Assembly (NCBI GenBank): GCA_003427395.1
Contig: BFEA01000250.1
Coordinates: forward strand, 708,422-753,505
Source: Chara braunii
Lineage: Eukaryota > Streptophyta > Charophyceae > Charales > Characeae
Direction of reading: 5' to 3'
DNA length: 45,084 bases
The number at the start of each line of letters is the position of its first letter. Positions within the stretch are counted from its first letter, which is position 1. The translations under genes and the position numbers were made by a program. The notes beneath the pieces are model-generated. The model worked only from the letters and a program-made list of their open reading frames with translations, searched no databases and was not told where the DNA came from. Below, one piece after another: positions 32,983 to 43,564 of the stretch.

Positions 32983-33424
32983 GTATTACTGTCATTCTTT
33001 CTCAAATATTTGGTGAAAAGCCACGGCTCTCTCCTCGCCACGCCAGTGTCCTCCCTTTTCCAGTTCTCGCCTTTCCCACTTCCCCATCTTTCCTCCTTCA
33101 CCCTCTCTCCTCCCCTCTCACAACACCCATCTTTCTGAATATAGGCACTGGACAGTATTTAACTCCCCTCCCACCTTCTCCAATATTTCAGGCTTATGCT
33201 ATTCTTCCAACAGCACATTCCCCCCCTTTTTCCCCTATTACAGCACATGTATTTTAATTGTATAGAGACTACACAGCAGTACAGTTTGAAGTTTTTGAAC
33301 ATTTGCTCTCATCACTAATGGAGCTGCCCACCTGCATACAGTAAATGCGCCCGGTCCGACAATTTCGCAACATCATAAAGCGTGCCACAGGTACGTACCC
33401 CCAATAACTTTGGCTGCTTGACAT

Positions 33425-33790
33425 AGTACTACCCCAATGAGCCCCACAGTACTGATTGGGTCCCACAGTACTCCATGGGCCAACAATACTAAATGGGTCC
33501 CCACAGTATGCGATGGGCCCTACGTACTCCATGAGCCCACTCTACCCCGTGGCCCCACCGTACCATGACTCCGTTAAGTCCGTTGCTTATCTTAAAGGGG
33601 CAACTGCATATGTACCTGACTCAAAGATCGGAATAGAGATGGTCCCATTGTACTAAACGGGTCCCCACACAGGCCGACAGTACTCCCTGGGCCCCCAGTA
33701 CTAAATGGGCCCCACCCCTAGTACTAAATGCGCCCCTACAGTACTCCATGGCCCCACTCTACCCCATGGTCCCACGGTACTCTGTTGCTT
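33425..33790 (+). repeat. Degenerate repeats CAGTACTNNATGGGCCC
   Basis: At least ten units of about 20-24 bp carry CAGTACTCCATGGG or AGTACTAAATGGGCCCC. A longer duplication is superimposed: GTTGCTTATCTTRAAGGG, then RAACTGCAT, appears near 33580 and 33784. Frames across the repeats are not genes. Confidence 0.75.
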
Positions 33791-33911
33791 ATCTTGAAGG
33801 GAAACTGCATTCTGTACCTCCACAGATGCGAATAAACTTCGTACATTTGTACCCAGTGGAAATGGCCTGTGAAAATTACATCCATGCACCGGACCGAGGT
33901 GGGCCAATGTG

Positions 33912-34083
33912 GGTACCACCACATTGCAGTTATACCCAAGGTTGGTAGTACCTTGGTACCACCAAATTGCAGTTATACCCAAGGTTGGTAGTAACGCGGT
34001 ACCACCAAATTGCAGTTATACCCAAGGTTGGTAGTAACTTGGTACCACCAAATTGCACTTATAGTACTGTTGTACGGAACTTA
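33912..34083 (+). repeat. 43-bp minisatellite, four units
   Basis: Units start with GGTACCACCA at 33912, 33955, 33998 and 34041, exactly 43 bp apart, and contain TTGCAGTTATACCCAAGG. The last unit is degenerate. Confidence 0.95.
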
Positions 34084-34190
34084 TACCCAAATATTGGAAT
34101 GCTCAAGTTACAGACATACCTGGGCAAATTATGGGCATACCCATTTTGGCCTGCCCAGTTTCTGGGATTGAGCATAATTTTGTGCTCCTC

Positions 34191-34530
34191 GACCGAGACC
34201 TTATGGGACCGGGTACAGCTATAATTTAGTGCATGGGAAAAATAGGGTATTGGTGCCTTAAACTGCCAGTGCATGGCCACAGCCTTGAAGAAAATCGCAA
34301 GTTGCCAACTCCAATTTTTTTGCGGCTCAGGGGTACTGGACGGCAATGGCTGGCGATGCCTCGACCAAGGCCCTATGGGACTGGGTACAGTTATTATTTA
34401 GCGCATGGGGGAAAAAAAGGGACTAGGGCCTTAAACCGCCAGTGCACGGCCTCAGCCTTGCAGAAAATCGCGAGTTGCCAACGCCGCTCAGGGCTACTGA
34501 ACCACAATGGCTGGTGGCGCCAGCCAAAAT
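34191..34530 (+). repeat. Two-copy tandem duplication, period about 171 bp
   Basis: The unit from CGACCGAGACCTTATGGGAC at 34191 is repeated from 34362, with TTAGYGCATGGG, CCTTAAACYGCCAGTGCAYG and GCAATGGCTGG-type landmarks in the same order. Each unit carries one left end of the TTAA MITE family (34258 and 34431). The right-hand copy may be a nearly complete MITE (34431-34557, closing CACTGGCGGTTCGG). Confidence 0.8.
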
Positions 34531-34609
34531 AGAAAACAAGTGCACCACTGGCGGTTCGGAAAAGCTTGGCGCGCAGTGCAGCGCCTCCCGGCTCTAGTGT
34601 ACTGGTGAT

Positions 34610-34725
34610 TTAAACCACCAATACCTACCGGTTGGGGCGGCCATTAACGTGGAAGCCGAATCGTCCTGCCCCTCCGTTCCAAATTCCAGGGGATACGAAA
34701 AATGCGGTAGGTACTGGTGGTTTAA
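34610..34725. mobile_element. TTAA-bounded MITE, 116 bp, best-preserved ends
   Basis: TTAA at 34610-34613 and 34722-34725. Both ends read TTAAACCACCARTACCTACC inward, with a single difference over 20 bases. It is non-coding and GC-rich inside. This copy defines the family ends most clearly. Confidence 0.85.
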
Positions 34726-34903
34726 TAGCATATAGGGACAATCTACCATATTATGTTAAGTTGCACAGCACTTGGGTATAAACATGCAAGTTGGGATCTG
34801 GAACTGGGTACAAAGGGAATTTCCCATCGTTAAATAGGGTACAGGTGCAATTTTCCCTATCTTACAATGCTTTCCTCATTTTCAGCAATATTTTTTCATC
34901 TAA

Positions 34904-35072
34904 GGGCCTCGACACACCACCCACAAAATGACAAACAATGCGATTGCATCTTCCACAAGTTGGCAAAAAACATCCATCACTACTAAGAATAGCAACGGAA
35001 GAAACCAGCCACCTCCTGTGGGAAGATGCACTCACATTGGTTTTCATTTCCGCGAGTGGTGTGGAGAGGCCC
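34904..35072. mobile_element. Tourist-like (PIF/Harbinger-type) MITE with TAA duplication
   Basis: GGGCCTCGACACACCAC on the left matches GGGCCTCTCCACACCAC on the reverse-complemented right end. The arms stay similar for about 57 bp (to GCATCTTCC). TAA flanks both sides (34901-34903 and 35073-35075). A 3-bp TWA duplication with GGGCCT ends is the known signature of Tourist/PIF-Harbinger MITEs. Length 169 bp, non-coding. Confidence 0.85.
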
Positions 35073-35555
35073 TAACATACCGAGTGAACATTAGAAATTG
35101 GTGTGGTGTCGAAAAGAACGCACATTCTGTAAACGTCCTTCGGACTCCTTCCTGCCCTCTGGAAACCTTTTTTTTTTTCCCCTTGTGGTCTTCATACAGG
35201 GATGAATTGATGCATTCTGTCCCCTTTGTTTTTCCGTCCTTTCCTTCGTTTTTTTTTTTTTTTTTTTTTTTTCCCCAACCACCACTACCTCTGACCCTGT
35301 TTTTGCCGAGCCTGATTTTCACTGCGCACCGAGTTTTGCTGAGCCCGGGCAGTTGCATCCAAAGAGGAACAAAGAAAACCGAAGAAGAAGAAGAAAACGT
35401 AAAAACCTTCCCTACGCCATGATAACCATCAGATACATTCTATGAGGTGCTAGTGTGACTGTGGCCTCAGTGAGGATGTGTGACAGACGAAGAAGGAAAA
35501 AGAAAAAACTATCCCTTGTGCTGTGATTGAGGGCCGATACAGGATGCTACAAGTC

Positions 35556-35700
35556 TTTTTTTTTTTTTGTTTTTTTTTTTTTGTCAGAATCAACCCGATC
35601 GGATGCTAGGTGTGCTGATAAGAGCAGACACATCTAGCACCGTCAGGGAGGCTCCATCTATTTGTGGGGAGCACCTGCTGGAAATCGTGTCCAGCGTACC
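35556..35700 (-). mobile_element. SINE-like repeat copy with poly(T)
   Basis: A T-tract (35556-35582) is followed, after about 70 bp, by GCTCCATCTATTTGTGGGG, then AGCACCTGCTGG, then TCGTGTCCAGCG. The arrangement is that of the 28.2-kb copy. T-rich tracts at 35243-35272 and 35940-35980 may belong to other copies. Confidence 0.5.
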
Positions 35701-36109
35701 CTTGGATACAACTTTGTAGCACAGTGTTTGCCCTAGTGTGAGTATTGAGACAGTTAGGCCCCGTGTGTGGAATACGCCCTGCGTGGCTGGCAGGGCACTA
35801 CAAGGACATGGAAACGAGAGAAAAAAGAAAAAGAACCAACAGCAATCACGTTCCTCACTTAGTGGCCAGATACATTCCTCAAAGCACTGGTGTAACGTCC
35901 ACTTCGTGAGGGCCTTCCCTGACGTTCCTGGATTCGAAACTCTCAGTTTTTCTTTTTTTTTTCGTTTTTTCATTTTCTTTTCTTCGGTCTCCAACCCTAA
36001 CCCGAGCCGCGGCTTTTAGGAGTAGGCTACTAGATGGACTACGCATTTCCCTGTGAAAGGTAGTGGTGGCTTAACACAAAAAGCAGTCACGGTTTGCTAG
36101 TGAGTGTGA

Positions 36110-36195
36110 TACGAGCAGCCCCGGCTAGCAGCCCTTCCTGGCTGCTCCAGTCTATTGGTGGGGAGCTACAGCTGCTGGAAACCGGGTCCAGCGTC
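36110..36195 (-). mobile_element. SINE-like repeat copy (core)
   Basis: TGATACGAGCAG, then GCTGCTCCAGTCTATTGG, then GCTGGAAACCGGGTCCAGCG. The same TGATACGAGCA lead recurs in the 37.0-kb copy. Confidence 0.5.
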
Positions 36196-36270
36196 CGCAA
36201 GACCGATGTAGAGCCAAGTACACAACATTTCCAGGGGTCGTTGCCCTATCTTGTCTCCCCCCGCCCGTTA

Positions 36271-36448
36271 CCCGGACTATCCGTTCCCTGTTTGCAGGGA
36301 CATCGACCAAGCAGTGTACCTCAACCCCTTTCACACGGTCTTGGGCGGTCGGACTGGTACCCGGACCATCCGTTCCCTGTTTGCAGGGACATCGACCAAG
36401 CAGTGTACCTCGACCCCTTTCCGACGGTCTCGGGCGGTCGGACTGGTC
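36271..36448 (+). repeat. Two-copy tandem duplication, period 89 bp
   Basis: The unit CCCGGACYATCCGTTCCCTG, then GACATCGACCAAGCAGTG, starts at 36271 and 36360 and closes GGCGGTCGGACTGGT both times. The copies are nearly identical. A 253-codon plus-strand frame over 36094-36855 crosses this repeat, the SINE-like core and the antisense of a LINE, so it is not a real gene. Confidence 0.95.
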
Positions 36449-36723
36449 TGTTTCATCTACAGGCTCGAGGATGTGCCCTCTGCCTCATTGCCCGACAAAT
36501 CGGGTCCCTGGCAGCAGAACACATCTCCCTCTGGCGGACGGCGGCGCCCTACGACGTCGACCCAGGGGCACCCGGGGGGAGGGAAAAGAGGGGGGGAGAG
36601 GAGGGGCATCCGTGGGGGTCAAGAGGAGTCGTTTGCCGGCTAGACAGCTTCACCCGTCTGTCCTCTGCTGCTGGCTCAATGTCAGGGCCTTGCTCCACTA
36701 CTCGAGCTTTGTCCACTCCTTCA

Positions 36724-36960
36724 AGTTGGTGCTCCCCGTACTGGCCTGACCAACTGAGGCAGAGCCTGTCTCCTTGTAGGCTGCCTATCAGTGAGGGAAT
36801 GCCACCGAAAGGCCAGCCTGTCCCAGATTTGCTCCACCTCCGGGCAGGTGAGTAAGCAGTGTGTCATGTCTTCCACCTGACCACTGTTGCACACGATGCA
36901 CAGGTCCGACTGGGCCGTCCTATACCATCAGGGCCCAGGCACCCCAATTTTATACTCAAC
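36724..36960 (-). pseudogene. LINE ORF2 zinc-finger (zf-RVT) fragment
   Basis: On the minus strand, 36900-36844 encodes CIVCNSGQVEDMTHCLLTC, followed by PEVEQIWDRLAFRW. This is the C-terminal zinc knuckle and trailing W-containing helix of plant LINE ORF2 proteins. It closely parallels the fragment at 2732-3820 (CMVCN... HCLITC... IW), so both belong to related LINEs. One stop lies upstream (36928-36930), and the frame ends at a stop at 36721-36723. No RT motif remains. A T-tract at 36961-36983 on its upstream side marks a later SINE-like insertion. Confidence 0.7.
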
Positions 36961-37120
36961 TTTTTTTCTGTTTTTCTTTTTTAAAATGAATGAATGAATG
37001 AAACCAGACGAGCCAACTGTGGGGGGTGATACGAGCATCCTGCCACAGTATTCTTTGTGCTGGGTGCTCCAATCTATTGGTGGGGAGCTTCACCTGCCGG
37101 AAACCGGGTCCGGCGTCTCT
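36961..37120 (-). mobile_element. SINE-like repeat copy with poly(T)
   Basis: A T-rich tract (36961-36983) and (AATG)n are followed by TGATACGAGCATCC, then GCTCCAATCTATTGGTGGGG, then CCGGAAACCGGGTCCGGCG. It is the best match to the 36.1-kb copy. Confidence 0.55.
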
Positions 37121-37405
37121 TACATGCCCAAGGCCGAACGCTCCTCCCCGTTACAGCTACGGGGCCCTGCGATGACAGCATTGATTGCTCCCTGGTTGGG
37201 AGGATATACCGCTGCTCTGCCCCTGCTTTGCCCGCCTTTCTCTCTTGCCCCATCGTCAATCTAGTAGGGTCTTGCCCCCGTCACTGCTAAGCCGCTTCTA
37301 TGCTGCCAATTGCACCAGCTGCTCCTGCTGGGCTGGCTCTCCGGTGTCTGGGCTACGGTTCCTGTGCCAGACAGCCCGGGTCTCCCGCGACACCCCGGGG
37401 GGTCT

Positions 37406-37677
37406 TCTGCCGATAATCAAGGGTCCCCAGTCTCAGCCAACCGGCTGGACCCGCTGCCCTCTCCAGCTCTCCCCGCGCCTGTTCCAAGCTGTTTGCCCCT
37501 CCCGCTCGGTCTCCGCCCACTGTCCTGTTGTGGCCCGGCCCTCTGCCGATAATCAGGGGGTGCCCAGTCTCAGCCAACCGGCTGGATCGTGGCACTCTCC
37601 TGCCTGTTTCCGGGCAGCCTATCCCTCCCCCCGCACAGACTCTGCCCGCTATCCTGTTGTGGCCCGGGCCCCGGGTC
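37406..37677 (+). repeat. Two-copy tandem duplication, period 136 bp
   Basis: TCTGCCGATAATCARGGG, then CAGTCTCAGCCAACCGGCTG, starts at 37406 and 37542. Each unit closes with TCCTGTTGTGGCCCGG. The copies differ more (small indels) than the 36.3-kb pair. Confidence 0.85.
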
Positions 37678-37738
37678 CGCCATTCTAGGGGAGTCCCAGA
37701 GAGGCTATCAAGCTCAAACTTCATTTCAGGCTGTTGAC

Positions 37739-38135
37739 CTTTTTTCTTTTCCGTTTTCTTCCAAAAGGGCGACCTCCTTGAGGTATGACCATCGGGCTGC
37801 CCGGCTCCAGGTAATTCGGAATAGGAATTTTACTTTTTTTTTAATGGTTGTTTATCTCACATTTTTAACCAGTGAAGTGCACGCTCTGCAAGCGGCTTCG
37901 GCAGTTGAGCCAAATTCAAGTACACACTCCACACCTGAATTTGCACAGATGGTATTAAGTCCTCCAGCTTTTCACTTCCACTCCAGCTTTTCACTTCCAA
38001 CCATCAAAGAAATAAATAACACCATTGAATTTCAAAATTCGAACATATTGCATCTGGATTGCATCTGGATTGCATCTGGATTCTTACTCAAGTCGGCGTT
38101 GCAACAGATCATGGGTGTACCAGCTGAGCTACGCC
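37739..38135 (-). mobile_element. tRNA-derived SINE, older copy
   Basis: The minus strand opens with GGGCGTAGCTCAGCTGGTAC (A-box, 38117-38136) and a degraded B-box (GAGTAAGAATCC). The body near 37765-37815 (AAGGGCGACCTCCTTGAG, CCCAGGTAATT-like on the plus strand) matches the 38.2-kb copy, and a T-rich tract lies at 37739-37757. About 250 bp of unrelated sequence (37830-38080) appears to interrupt it. Confidence 0.5.
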
Positions 38136-38149
38136 CATTGGAGCTGTTA

Positions 38150-38350
38150 ATCTTTTTTTCGTTTTTTTTTTTTCTCGGCTTCTTTCTTTTCCATAAAGGG
38201 CGACGGCCTTGAGATATCACCGTCAAACTGACAGGCCCCAGGTAATTGGGAGTTGAAGTATTTTACTCATCTGCTTCCGTGGAGTTTGAACTCAGGTCTC
38301 TGCTTCAACAGAACAGGGGTGTAACAACTGACAACTGATCTAGGCCAGTT
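38150..38350 (-). mobile_element. tRNA-derived SINE copy
   Basis: On the minus strand the order is A-box-like TGGCCTAGATCAGTTG (38332-38347), B-box GAGTTCAAACTCC (38281-38293), then a body complementary to AAGGGCGACGGCCTTGAG and CCCCAGGTAATTGGG, then an A-rich tail (T-tract 38152-38173 on the plus strand). Head, body and tail in that order are the structure of a tRNA SINE. Confidence 0.65.
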
Positions 38351-38949
38351 TAACAACTGGCGGTGGGGATGAAGAATCGAGGCGAGTGGGGCCTTGGCCC
38401 AGGATTGTACGCCTTGTTATTTTCAGATGCAGCTCTGCAGTATCCAAGCTGTTCTGACTCTTCACGATGAAGAATCAGACCTCAAACGCACACAGGAAAG
38501 TCGCCTTGCTCCCTCTGCCAATTTCCGTCCACCTTGGAGGAGCCAAATACTCCATATCCTCCTTGTCCAGTCCTCAGTCTCTCCACCCTGTCTTCCTCTC
38601 CCTGAAGTCCCCCCCCCCCCCCCACCCCAATTCCCTGATCATGAATGTATGAAGCCATTTGCCCTGAGTGTGGTCAGTACCCATTACGTTTGGATAGAGA
38701 ACCTTACACTTGTTCAATAGTTCGTTGTGGCTTTCTTCCCTGTGCCTTTTCCAATCCAGCACAGGCATGTTGAGCGTGCATGCGCTGTGTTCGGATGAAG
38801 AATGAAGCCAAGCTTGGGTAATTCAGGGCGACTTACAGTTCCCCTCTCCTTCTCCTGTTATTTGCTGGAGGTGATCCACGTCAGAGCCGCCAAATGCTTA
38901 GTCGTTCAAGTTTGTGTCCTCCCTTCTCCCTCCTTGCTGTCTCCACTTG

Positions 38950-39159
38950 AGGCCTTCACCTGAATAAAACACCCGGCCGTTATAGCTGTATTTTTTGGGC
39001 CAGCTTTCAGTCTGTAAGACTCTGTATACGGCAATAATGACCGTACGTTCTATTCGGGGGAACACCTGGCCGTTATAGCTGTATTTGGGGCAACTTTCAG
39101 TCTGTAATACTCTGTATACGGCAATAATGACCGTACGTTCTATTTGGGGGAAGATGGTA
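38950..39159. mobile_element. TACCGTCTTCACCCG MITE, internal dimer
   Basis: GCCTTCACCTGAATAAAACA opens the element, and TTCTATTTGGGGGAAGATGGTA closes it. Between them AACACCYGGCCGTTATAGCT, then GTATACGGCAATAATGACCG, is present twice with period 93 bp (38968 and 39061). The MITE has therefore been duplicated inside itself. Confidence 0.8.
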
Positions 39160-39499
39160 GCCAAGAATGGGTAACTCAGGGTGACTTACCATTCCCCCCT
39201 CTCCTCCTGTCTGCTGGGGGTATTGCCACTGTGGCTCAGACGACAGTCAAGACATGATATCAAGAATTACCCAGGCAACTACGTACCAGCGCTGAAGATG
39301 CTGCTGCCACTCACACAGCTTGGTACTACAGGCATGCTGTAGATTTGAAACCCTGCAACCCTTCTCAACTGGCGTCAGTTACCTTCGTTCACCTTCGATG
39401 TGTTGCGTAAGCCTAGATTTATCCATAGGATCTAATATATTGTCACATAATATACTTCCCTCCACCACCCTCCTCATGTGCCAAACAGTCGACACCCAT

Positions 39500-39741
39500 T
39501 TGTTTGGAGCGCCCGCAACACTATTAGGGAGGCTGTCGTGTTCTGGATGCCTGTGTGTTCTAGACTGTCACCACAACCACCCCTTATCCACCCAGATGAG
39601 TAGAAACAGCCTTACCTTATTCGTTCGGAGCGCCCGCAACACTATTAGGGAGGCTGTCGTGTTCTGGATGCCTGTGTGTTCTAGACTGTCACCAGAACCA
39701 CCCCTTATCCACCCAGATGAGTAGAAACAGCCTTACCTTAT
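39500..39741 (+). repeat. Two-copy tandem duplication, period 121 bp, nearly identical
   Basis: The unit containing GGAGCGCCCGCAACACTATT, then GGATGCCTGTGTGTTCTAG, starts at 39506 and 39627. The two copies match almost base for base to CAGCCTTACCTTAT, so the duplication is very recent or an assembly artefact. Confidence 0.95.
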
Positions 39742-40167
39742 CATCTTCCATCAAGTTATATGAGATATGTTAAATGATCGTAATGTTTCGACTACACGGT
39801 TGTTTCATTGTTGTATTCCGAAAGGTGCAAGGCCCGCCACGTTCGCTTTTCAGCAGAGCTGCATCTTGTATTTTGTTGGTTTTCTTAGTGATGCTCATTC
39901 GTATGCATTTAGTAGTTCTGTACAAGGGTAGGGAGGAGGGGAAGAGGAGGGGAGATAAGAAGGGGGGGGGGAAGGAGGAAGAGGAGAGTGGAGAGAGGAG
40001 AAGAGCAGGGAAAGAGGAACACCATCGGGTCGTCAATACTGACCGACAGAGAAGACTGTTAGAGATTGACACAAGAGGCCAGTCAGGGGTGGAGTTGCGG
40101 AGAAAAAATGAGTTCTATTCAGCAGAGAAGCAGGCTTTGCCTACGGGAAGTGGCCACCCCTGCAGAC

Positions 40168-40268
40168 TACCGTCTTCATCCGAATAGAACGCCCGGTCAT
40201 TATGGCTGGCTTCCGGACTGACCAATATGGCTATAATGACCATGTGTTCTGTTCGGGTGAAGATGGTA
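40168..40268. mobile_element. TACCGTCTTCACCCG MITE, 101 bp
   Basis: TACCGTCTTCATCCGAATAG on the left and, reverse-complemented, TACCATCTTCACCCGAACAG on the right. The arms continue with GAACGCCCGGTCATTAT. The loop is 8 bp shorter than in the 109-bp copies. Confidence 0.85.
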
Positions 40269-40269
40269 G

Positions 40270-42855
40270 ACAAGACGACTTCAGGTGTGGACCACGGAAG
40301 CACAGCATCCAATTCTCGCAGTTGCGATTGCTACATCAAATGTGTGTGGCGCAGAACAGATCTCTCACAGACAATGTGGTCCCCACATGCTAGGAACGCA
40401 GAGGCATGGCAAGCGCAATTGTTTAGGCACTGCTGTTCCAGACCGTGTCTACAAATAGCACATGACATGTGAGGGTGTGGTGCATGCGAACAATGGTGGC
40501 TGTCATCGGCATGAACACAAAAACTTGCATCGGCCATACCCTCATAATCCTCACAACACAGAGAATGTTTGATCGCATGCTAGCTGAACATCAGGTGGGT
40601 CAGCACAGTGCTGCATTGAGCAGGTTTCTGAGGATTCCACAGTCAACACTGCCTGCCCACGGACAGGCGATGACAGGGCCTGATCCACAGTAAGGTTGTT
40701 TAGCCATTGCAGGATCTAGTTTGCGACTGTTCACCCTGGTGGCGGTAGCCTTTCAGCACGGGACACGGCAGGTGATTTATGTGAGGGTCTGTTCTCTACC
40801 ACGAGCTGCTGTGTCTGTTCCTGATCTGGTGAGGATGGAGAAGGTCCAATTACAGGAAGTCAAGGGTATATGTAGGACATGAACAGGGAGGATGTAGCTG
40901 GTGATGTGATTGCGGATAGTCGGCACAGTAGGAACGCATACTGTCCATGACATTTCCATGAAAACAATGGCGATGCACGGCATGTAACTGACATGCCAGC
41001 AGGAAAACAGGACTAACGTTTGGAGTTATTATCAGCATGGCAAGTCAAGGCCACAACGGCATATCAGGCAACAAATAAAAGGTTGGGGGGATGAATGCAG
41101 GACAAAGATGGGTCACAGTTCCCATGGCAGAGGCGGGCAGTGATCATCCGGTCATAAAGAGCACCAGAGAAAAGACTATGTTGTGCACATGCTAACTGGA
41201 CTGTGCCGATATGCACACGCAATGCCAGATGCAGCAATGACGGCCCTCTGAAGGGCCCTCTTCAGAATACATGGGATCTGCACAGACAAGAGACATGGGG
41301 AAGGGCAGGACAGATTGTTCTAGGGAAGCGGCGGGGCTTGTGACTGCTCATCAGCATACTCTTTCAGATTGGCAAGTCAGGCCGAGTGGGAGTCCGCCTC
41401 TCAGTTGATAGTATGGCGTAGTATAGCCCATCGAGTGCTCCCTACTGCCATTATCTCACAGGATCCATGAATTATCCGCGAAGGTAATAGCACTGAAGTG
41501 ACCTGGCCGATGCAGGATGTTCGCACGGACACTCAGGCCCATGCCAGGCACATAACTCTGCAGACTGGGCTGAAGTTGCAGTTGTCTTTTGATAAATGCC
41601 ATAGACAGCACTTGTTAGACTTCAGTATTCATCCCAGTCGAAGTACTGTGCAAGGAACATGAATGTGGACGAAGCACAGAAATCCAAATTGCAAAATCAC
41701 ACTGAAGTCCAAGTAGTCAAAGCAAGAGCAGATAGTACAATGGAACCGAGTAACCATCCATTTGAGAATGATACAGAAGAATCGTGAGTCAATGTCCAAG
41801 CCCAATCGGGCAACACCAACAGCATAACCCAATGTAGCTCTCTCTCTTGAATGGCACCAGGCGCCCTACCTACTCTACAGCCTATCACTACAACTACAGC
41901 ATGGAAGCAACCAGACAACTTGACGACCAGCGAGTGATGATGTCAACACCAATGCCGACCTCCTCTCCACCAGGTACGTCCCACTCTTCACCCTCACTCT
42001 CCCTTGTTATCCCACACAGCGCNCTTCANCNCNGAAGAACCACCTTCGCCCTTCACCTCCTCCTGCGCCCACAGGCAGCCCGGCTATGGCCGCCAGCGCC
42101 CTGCGCCCAGGCTGCGCTCTACCGCTTAGCGCCAGCCTGCCNTGCTCAGCCTAGNGCAGCGCAGCACACNTGCAACGCAGCAGCGTGCCGGCCTTGCTCG
42201 CAATGGCCAAGATCCCTGCCCACTCGCCCTCCCTGCCTATATGCCAGTGTTGCGTGTGGGCGGCCTCCCTTGAGCCTGCGCCTGGGGCCCAGTACCTGTA
42301 CCCAGGCCCAATGCAGTTGGGGCCCAGGAGATGCAGTTGCGCCTCTTTCATCAAGGCCTGCGGCCAGATTCAGATGGTGGACCGGTTTCCCATTGGCATT
42401 TTCGGCCTCTATATCCAGCGTGCATTGTCGGCCTCACGTTTATGTGCCCAGGGACTAACCAACTCTGGGGCCCTGGGATTTCTGCATTTGCAGAGCTCCG
42501 ATATTCGGTGAACTCCAACCAACTGGCGTGCTGCAACTGTATGGACCCCACTTCGTGAAATGTTTGCACAGAGGGCTCTTGTTGATTTGCTGGCCCGCCT
42601 TCACTTAGGGCGGGCACAAGGCTTGCTGGGGCCTTAGCCCAGAACATGTACATCATGGCAAGGCCCCTTCTTGAGGGCTCAATCCTCACATACTGTCATC
42701 CTCAGTGCTCCTACTACTATACTACAAAGCAGCCGACAATATCTGCAAAGTCAAAACAGTATAGGGGTTGCAAATTGCAATTGTCAAGTGGGGAGAGACA
42801 CATTAAGGCATAGTACGCACAGTGCCCTCGCTGTAGCAGGATGACGTCGTTTGGG
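40270..42855. other. No supported gene
   Basis: Ordinary-composition DNA without a domain that I recognise. Ambiguous bases (42023-42170) show low-quality consensus. The long plus-strand frame over 41847-42458 crosses them and is alanine/proline-rich by composition. A minus-strand frame (40331-40537) has several CxxC-like cysteine pairs (CAICRHG, CHASAFLACGDH) but no family match that I can name. Confidence 0.45.
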
Positions 42856-42858
42856 TCC

Positions 42859-43080
42859 GCAGACTGCATGGCAGGGGGAGGTTCATGCAAGCCTTAACAA
42901 TCTCTGTCAAGCACCAATAACTCCATTGGCTCTGGCAAGTGTCCCAGAGATGAGATCGTTGGCTTCTGCAGACTGCATGGCAGGGGGAGGTTCATGGCAG
43001 CCTCGACAGTCTCTGTCAGGCACCTTTGGCCCTGATAACTCCATTGGCTCTGGCAACTGTTCCAGAGACAGATTATTTGC
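42859..43080 (+). repeat. Two-copy tandem duplication, period 109 bp
   Basis: GCAGACTGCATGGCAGGGGG begins at 42859 and 42968. Both units continue AGGTTCATG, CTCTGTCARGCAC, AACTCCATTGGCTCTGGCAA. The second carries a short extra segment. Confidence 0.9.
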
Positions 43081-43564
43081 CAGCCGAGGGCTCCATTAAA
43101 CAATCAGAGGGTACATAATCGTGATTTGGAGGAGGGGAGCAATTGGGCTGAAGTGGACCAATCGGGCCGAAGTGACGAAGAAGGGCCGGGATCAGATGCA
43201 GGGAGCAAAAGTTAATCATCCACACTTGTACTCAGCATGGCTGTTAGTTGTGCAAATGCTGCACAGCTGCCTGCACCATGTGTCTGGTGCACTCGTGGTG
43301 CACTCACAGGCCCGCATTGTGTTGCCTGGTGATGACTGACAATTGTCAAAATGACCCCTGGACTCGATGTCAGCTTGAACATACAACCTATAGAGTTTTA
43401 CTTGTGCCGTGATCCCCTTTGGTCTGCGTTGGGGGCAGAGAAAATTGGGGGGGTTCAGGTCTTGGGGGTGAGGGAAGCTTGGTTGCGAAAGGGTGGGATG
43501 GGTCGTGCCAAGGGTGAGGGGTTGAGGGATGACCTGGGGTGGTTGATTTAGCGGAGAGGGATGA

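Noticed and set aside
33912-34083. CRISPR-like regular repeat
   Set aside because: The unit is repeated head to tail without unique spacers, in eukaryotic DNA. It is a minisatellite.
35985-36005. Telomere-like CCCTAACCC word
   Set aside because: A single occurrence, no array.
36094-36855. 253-codon plus-strand frame
   Set aside because: It crosses a SINE-like core, a tandem duplication and the antisense of a LINE zinc finger. No domain of its own.
41847-42458. 203-codon plus-strand frame
   Set aside because: It contains ambiguous bases and is alanine/proline-rich by composition, with no recognisable family.
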